Below are positions 60,387-64,000 of a stretch of DNA of 64,000 nucleotides, piece by piece. Every line of letters begins with the position of its first letter. Position 1 is the first letter of the stretch. Location: positions 1,054,001 through 1,118,000 of the forward strand of contig CAWIVZ010000001.1 of the NCBI GenBank assembly GCA_963839645.1, in the 5' to 3' direction. A program made the position numbers and the translations under genes. The DNA is from PALSA-911 sp963839645 (GTDB taxonomy: Bacteria; Pseudomonadota; Alphaproteobacteria; Acetobacterales; Acetobacteraceae). The notes under the pieces were generated by a model, which was not told the origin of the DNA, did not search any database, and was given only the letters and a program-made list of their open reading frames with translations.

Positions 60387-61232
60387 ATGGTCGAAAGCAG
60401 GGGCTGGATCCGCCCGTTTTTTCAACTTTGGCTGCCGCTGGCCGTCGCGCTGCTTTTCACCCTGTTCCCGTTCTACTGGATGGCGGTCACGTCGCTGAAG
60501 CCGAATTCGGAGCTGTACAATCCGAAAATCATGCCGCTGATCGTCCACAACCCGACGATGAAGCATTATATCGACCTGCTCAGCGAAACCGACTTCCTGA
60601 CCTGGACCTACAACACCATGCTGGTGGCGGTGGTTTCCACCGCCATTTCCCTGGTGTTCGGCATCATGCTGGCCTATCCGCTGGCGCGCATGCGGTTTCC
60701 CGGCGCCGCCCTGATCGCCTTCGCCGTCGCCGCCACCTATCTGGTGCCGCAGCCGCTGCTGTTCATCCCGATGGCCGACATCATCAACTCGCTGCATCTT
60801 GGCGACACCCTCAGCGCCGTCATTCTCACTTATCCCACGCTGCTGGTGCCGTTCTGCGCCTGGCTGCTGATGGGGTATTTCAAAACCGTGCCGAAGGACC
60901 TGGAGGAAGCGGCCCGTATCGACGGCGCGACCCGCATGCAGACCATGGTCAAGATCATCCTGCCGCTGTGCACGCCGGGCTTCATCTCCGCCGGCATCTT
61001 CGCCTTCACGCTGGCGCAGAACGAGTTTCTCTACGCCCTGATCTTCCTGACCAATTCCGACGTTCGCACGGTGCCCGTCGGCGCCATATCCGAACTGGTT
61101 CGTGGCGACGTGTTCTACTGGGGCCAGTTGATGGCCGCCGCCCTGCTCGGCTCCATACCCGTGGCGATCATCTATTCGTTCTTCGTCGAGCACTACGTGT
61201 CGGGCCTGACGGCGGGAGCGGTGAAGCAGTAG
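60387..61232 (+). CDS. ABC transporter permease, MalG type
   Basis: 281 residues. Six helices; EAA loop DLEEAARIDGATRMQTMVKI. Partner of the preceding permease in a heterodimeric channel. No ATP-binding subunit is encoded beside it; a shared MalK/UgpC-like ATPase from elsewhere is likely. Confidence 0.9.
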   Translation: MVESRGWIRPFFQLWLPLAVALLFTLFPFYWMAVTSLKPNSELYNPKIMPLIVHNPTMKHYIDLLSETDFLTWTYNTMLVAVVSTAISLVFGIMLAYPLARMRFPGAALIAFAVAATYLVPQPLLFIPMADIINSLHLGDTLSAVILTYPTLLVPFCAWLLMGYFKTVPKDLEEAARIDGATRMQTMVKIILPLCTPGFISAGIFAFTLAQNEFLYALIFLTNSDVRTVPVGAISELVRGDVFYWGQLMAAALLGSIPVAIIYSFFVEHYVSGLTAGAVKQ

Positions 61233-61357
61233 CGCGCGCGGGGCAGCGTTGTCCCGGCTTTCGCGCCGGCGCACGTTGATTCCCCGCCCATCCCCCCCTA
61301 GCTTCCCCCGATGTCCCACATCCCCACGACCAAACGGCCCGCCCGCGGGCGAGCGCT

Positions 61358-61756
61358 ATGAGCGACCTGTTTGCCCCCGCCGGCGGCTGGCGGGTCCGTA
61401 TCCTGGACCTCTCCGGCGGCGCCGAAGACAACATCAGCGAGGAGATCGGCGGCTTCACGACCATCATGCACGCCAACGCCTTCGCCCGCCGCTACGTGCG
61501 CGACAGCCTGGAGCGTTGCCGGGCGCCGGGCATGAACACCAAGGAATTGCTGGAGACGTGGTTCGCCTTCGGCGAGGACGCGGAAGTGATCGATGCCGGC
61601 GAGCAGGGCTGGCGCAGCGCGACGGAGCTGGGCGATTTCGCCGATCGCCGCGCCAGCGCGGAGGACCGCGACTGGCGCTCCCTCGATCCGCGCCTGGACG
61701 ATCCGGCCGACGCCGACGACGCCCCGGATGACTCAAGGGACGATTCCCGGGAATGA
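61358..61756 (+). CDS. Uncharacterised acidic protein coupled to gltX
   Basis: 132 residues, not recognised. N-terminal domain (WRVRILDLSGGAEDNISEEI, GGFTTIMHANAFARRYVRDS) then a helical middle with WFAFGEDAEVIDAGEQGW, and an Asp-rich disordered tail. No transmembrane segment or metal site. The stop overlaps the GluRS start by 4 nt (ATGA), so both are made together. It may aid the synthetase or be unrelated. Confidence 0.8.
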   Translation: MSDLFAPAGGWRVRILDLSGGAEDNISEEIGGFTTIMHANAFARRYVRDSLERCRAPGMNTKELLETWFAFGEDAEVIDAGEQGWRSATELGDFADRRASAEDRDWRSLDPRLDDPADADDAPDDSRDDSRE

Positions 61757-63066
61757 CGCGGCTGCGTTTCGCGCCGGCGACCAATGGCCATCTGCACATC
61801 GCCGGCGCCCGTGTCGCGCTGGTGACCTATCTGTTCGCCCGCCGCCACAAGGGTGATTTATCCCTTTGGCTGGATGATCTCGACCCCGAGCGCATCCGCC
61901 CGGAATTCCTCGAATCCATACCCCATGACCTGCGCTGGCTCGGCCTGTCCGGGCTGGAGGCCGTGCGCCAGTCGGCTCATCGCGATCGCTACCACGAGGC
62001 CGCCGAGCGCCTGAAGGCGTCCGGCCGGCTCTACCCCTGCTTCGAGAACGAGGATGAGCTTCGCTTCAAGCGGGAGATGCGGCTCAAGCGCGGCCAGGCC
62101 CCGGTCTACGACCGCGCCATGTTGAAGATGACGCCCGAACAGCGTGCCGCCGCCGAGGCCAATGGCAAGCGCCCGTACTGGCGCTTCCGGCTGACCGACA
62201 CGACCGTCGCGTGGATCGACATGGTGCTCGGCCAGCAGATCGTAAAACTGCCGGCGGTGTCCGATCCCATCCTGATCCGTGCCGACGGGCAGCCCATGCA
62301 CCTGTTCACCAGCGTCGTCGACGACATCGAAACCAGCACCACCCACGTCATCCGCAGCGCCGACCAACTCACGGCCACTGGGATCCAGATCGACCTGTTC
62401 TCCGCCCTCGGCGTCAATCCCACACGGCTGAACTTTGGCCATCTGCCCACGCTGACCGACACCGATGGCGACAAGCCCTCCCGCCGGTTCGACAGGATCA
62501 CGCTGCGCAGCCTGCGTGCCGACGGTCTCGAACCCGAAGCGGTCACCGCCTATCTGGCCCGCCTCGGCACCGCGAAGTCTCCGGCGCCCGCCAGCCTCGA
62601 CCAGCTTGCCGCCAGCTTCGACCTGTCCCGCTTCACCCAGCCCGCCGCCCGCTTCGATGCCGGGGAGCTGTTGGACCTGAACCGCCGCGTTCTGGCCGCT
62701 CTGCCCTTCGAGGCGGTCCGTGACCGGCTGCCCGCCGGTGCGACCGAGGGGTTCTGGAACCTGCTGCGCGGTCACCTGGACCTGCTGACGGAAGCCCGGC
62801 CCTGGTGGGACATCGTCGCCGGCGCGATCGTGCCGCCGGTGATCGAAAATGCCCCGACGGCGCTGTTTCGCGCCGCCCTCGCCACCCTGCCGCCGGAACC
62901 ATGGACCCGCGATGCCGTGGCGGCCTGGGTAAGCGGCCAGGAGACACCGGACCACGCCCTGCGCCTGGCGCTGACCGGCGAGGATCACGGTCCGGAACTG
63001 GCCGATCTCCTGCTGATGATGACCCGCCCTCGGGCCAGCGAGCGCTTGCAGGCCGCCGCGGCCTGA
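61753..63066 (+). CDS. Glutamyl-tRNA synthetase, divergent (degenerate KMSKS)
   Basis: 437 residues. Class I HIGH-type motif NGHLHIAGAR at 11-20 and the Rossmann/catalytic domain are present, with LFARRHKGDLSLWLDDLDPER and RLTDTTVAW. At the KMSKS position (expected KxSKR) the sequence is KPSRR (residues 241-245), and the GE(D/E)H motif is replaced (SADQLTATG). Related alphaproteobacterial genomes have two GluRS; this one could be the tRNA-Gln-charging GluRS2, or a divergent one. The anticodon-binding region appears complete. Confidence 0.8.
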   Translation: MTRLRFAPATNGHLHIAGARVALVTYLFARRHKGDLSLWLDDLDPERIRPEFLESIPHDLRWLGLSGLEAVRQSAHRDRYHEAAERLKASGRLYPCFENEDELRFKREMRLKRGQAPVYDRAMLKMTPEQRAAAEANGKRPYWRFRLTDTTVAWIDMVLGQQIVKLPAVSDPILIRADGQPMHLFTSVVDDIETSTTHVIRSADQLTATGIQIDLFSALGVNPTRLNFGHLPTLTDTDGDKPSRRFDRITLRSLRADGLEPEAVTAYLARLGTAKSPAPASLDQLAASFDLSRFTQPAARFDAGELLDLNRRVLAALPFEAVRDRLPAGATEGFWNLLRGHLDLLTEARPWWDIVAGAIVPPVIENAPTALFRAALATLPPEPWTRDAVAAWVSGQETPDHALRLALTGEDHGPELADLLLMMTRPRASERLQAAAA

Positions 63067-63079
63067 CGGGAAAGCGGTC

Positions 63080-63832
63080 TCACGGCTCTTTCGGCGAGGG
63101 CCAGATGCCGACGATGTCGTATGTCGTGTCCCGCGCGGCCGGATTGCGGATCAGGCTCTGCTTGTAGTTCACCCGCACCCGCATGCCGCTTTTCAGGAAG
63201 TCCTGGGCGCATTTGTAGATGGCGCTGTCCAGGATCGACATCGCCAGAAACTGGTTGCCGGCATTGCCGAGCTGCAGGATGACCTCATAGGTCTTGATCA
63301 CGTTGCCGCGATCGCTGACCTTCGCGAGGTAGCCGACGCGCTCCCCGTCCGAGCGGGTGCTGCGCGTGGAGCCCTGAACCCCGCAGCCCTGCGGCGCGGT
63401 GGACGGATCGACGGGCTGCACCTCCATCACGCGGTAATCCGTGTCGCCGTTGATCCGGGTGAGCTGCAGCTTGATCTGGCGGTAATGGATGGCGACGGTC
63501 TTGCCGCTGGCCTGCTGCAGTTCCGGCAACTGGCTGCGTGACGCGGAATACTCCCAGGGGTTGGCGAACAGCACCTTGTCGCCTTCCCGCACCACCGTCG
63601 CGCTGCTGTCATTGCCCATCAGCAGCTCGCCCTCCACCGATTTGAACAGCGGATTGCCACGCAGGCTGACCTTGGACAGCAGGCCCATCCGCCAGCCCTC
63701 GGAATAGGTGTTGAAGGGCATGTAGTCGGCAAAGGCCGCGACCACGGCCCCGGCATAGAACAGCCCCCCCAGCACGACCAGAACCAGGGGGATGGACAGC
63801 CGCCAACCCAGCCGCGCGAACAGACGAAACAT
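63080..63832 (-). CDS. Uncharacterised membrane-anchored protein
   Basis: 250 residues, not recognised. One N-terminal helix (SIPLVLVVLGGLFYAGAVVA) anchors a beta-rich outer part with repeated LAKVSDRGNVIKTYEV and IRNPAARDTTYDIVGIWPS stretches. Two cysteines (GCGVQG and YKCAQ) might form a disulfide. It converges with the GluRS gene 13 nt away. Confidence 0.8.
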   Translation of the reverse strand: MFRLFARLGWRLSIPLVLVVLGGLFYAGAVVAAFADYMPFNTYSEGWRMGLLSKVSLRGNPLFKSVEGELLMGNDSSATVVREGDKVLFANPWEYSASRSQLPELQQASGKTVAIHYRQIKLQLTRINGDTDYRVMEVQPVDPSTAPQGCGVQGSTRSTRSDGERVGYLAKVSDRGNVIKTYEVILQLGNAGNQFLAMSILDSAIYKCAQDFLKSGMRVRVNYKQSLIRNPAARDTTYDIVGIWPSPKEP

Positions 63833-63879
63833 GGAAATCAGCCACTCCTTGAGCGGTCAGGACGCTTCCGCCGCGAGCC

Positions 63880-64000
63880 TCAGCCGCCTGCCGCGGCCGG
63901 CTGGTCCGGCGCAGCGGACAGCAGATTGTCCGCCTCGGCCCGCTCCATGTCCAGCGCCCGGCGCGCCACGGGCTGGGCGAACCCGGCCCGCGCCAGGATC
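63880..64000 (-). CDS. Probable RecX C-terminal end (cut by window edge)
   Basis: Only the last 39 residues are in the window, ending ...AAAGG and stop at 63880-63882. ILARAGFAQPVARRALDMER resembles the last helical repeat of RecX, which inhibits RecA. The sample is short, so identity is tentative. Confidence 0.45.
   Translation of the reverse strand, partial: ILARAGFAQPVARRALDMERAEADNLLSAAPDQPAAAGG

Overview
The window is high-GC DNA from an alphaproteobacterium, most likely Acetobacteraceae/Rhodospirillales (inference). Reasons: a circularly permuted two-piece tmRNA gene of the alphaproteobacterial kind, an ATP12-type F1-ATPase chaperone, an hflK-hflC-degP unit, a ThyX-type thymidylate synthase, class II DAHP synthase, and GC-rich palindromic intergenic repeats. 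No rRNA, tRNA, CRISPR array, insertion sequence or phage gene was seen.

Layout. 1-6 kb: degP (cut by the edge), hflC and hflK on the minus strand, then mrp on plus, then rbsK and thyX on minus. 6.0-6.35 kb: the tmRNA gene. 6.5-9.2 kb: a thiamine-diphosphate enzyme and a Xre/RES toxin-antitoxin pair whose promoter lies inside a perfect 12-bp inverted repeat. 9.2-11.3 kb: eutC and eutB on minus. 11.5-40.1 kb: a long plus-strand block for transcription and translation: rplK-rplA, rplJ-rplL, rpoB, rpoC; rpsL-rpsG-tuf (no fusA); rpsJ through rplO, secY and adk; then rpsM-rpsK-rpoA-rplQ. 40.2-46 kb: DUF4260 protein, rarA, an RluA-family pseudouridine synthase, an AsmA-like gene and ATP12. 46-52.8 kb: gabD, an XRE regulator and phaR on minus, diverging from a coiled-coil gene, a PhaC-like hydrolase, phaA and phaB, which together form a polyhydroxybutyrate module. 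52.8-58 kb: EamA transporter, glutathione reductase, DAHP synthase and nicotinate phosphoribosyltransferase. 58-61.2 kb: an ABC importer (binding protein and two permeases, no ATPase). 61.3-64 kb: an unknown gene overlapping a divergent glutamyl-tRNA synthetase, an unknown membrane-anchored protein and a probable recX end.

Most striking: five genes (rpoB, rpoC, secY, rarA, asmA) are each broken by one or two single extra bases, six in all, every one an insertion and never a deletion. Several are essential, so residual sequencing or assembly insertions are the best explanation. Other points: an autoregulatory-looking TA operator, a RES toxin lacking the signature serine, loss of fusA from the str cluster and of secE-nusG upstream of rplK, a 281-nt out-of-frame overlap at the PhaC-like gene, a palindromic repeat between rpoB and rpoC, and a GluRS with eroded KMSKS motif. 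I found no clear candidate for an entirely new multi-gene system.
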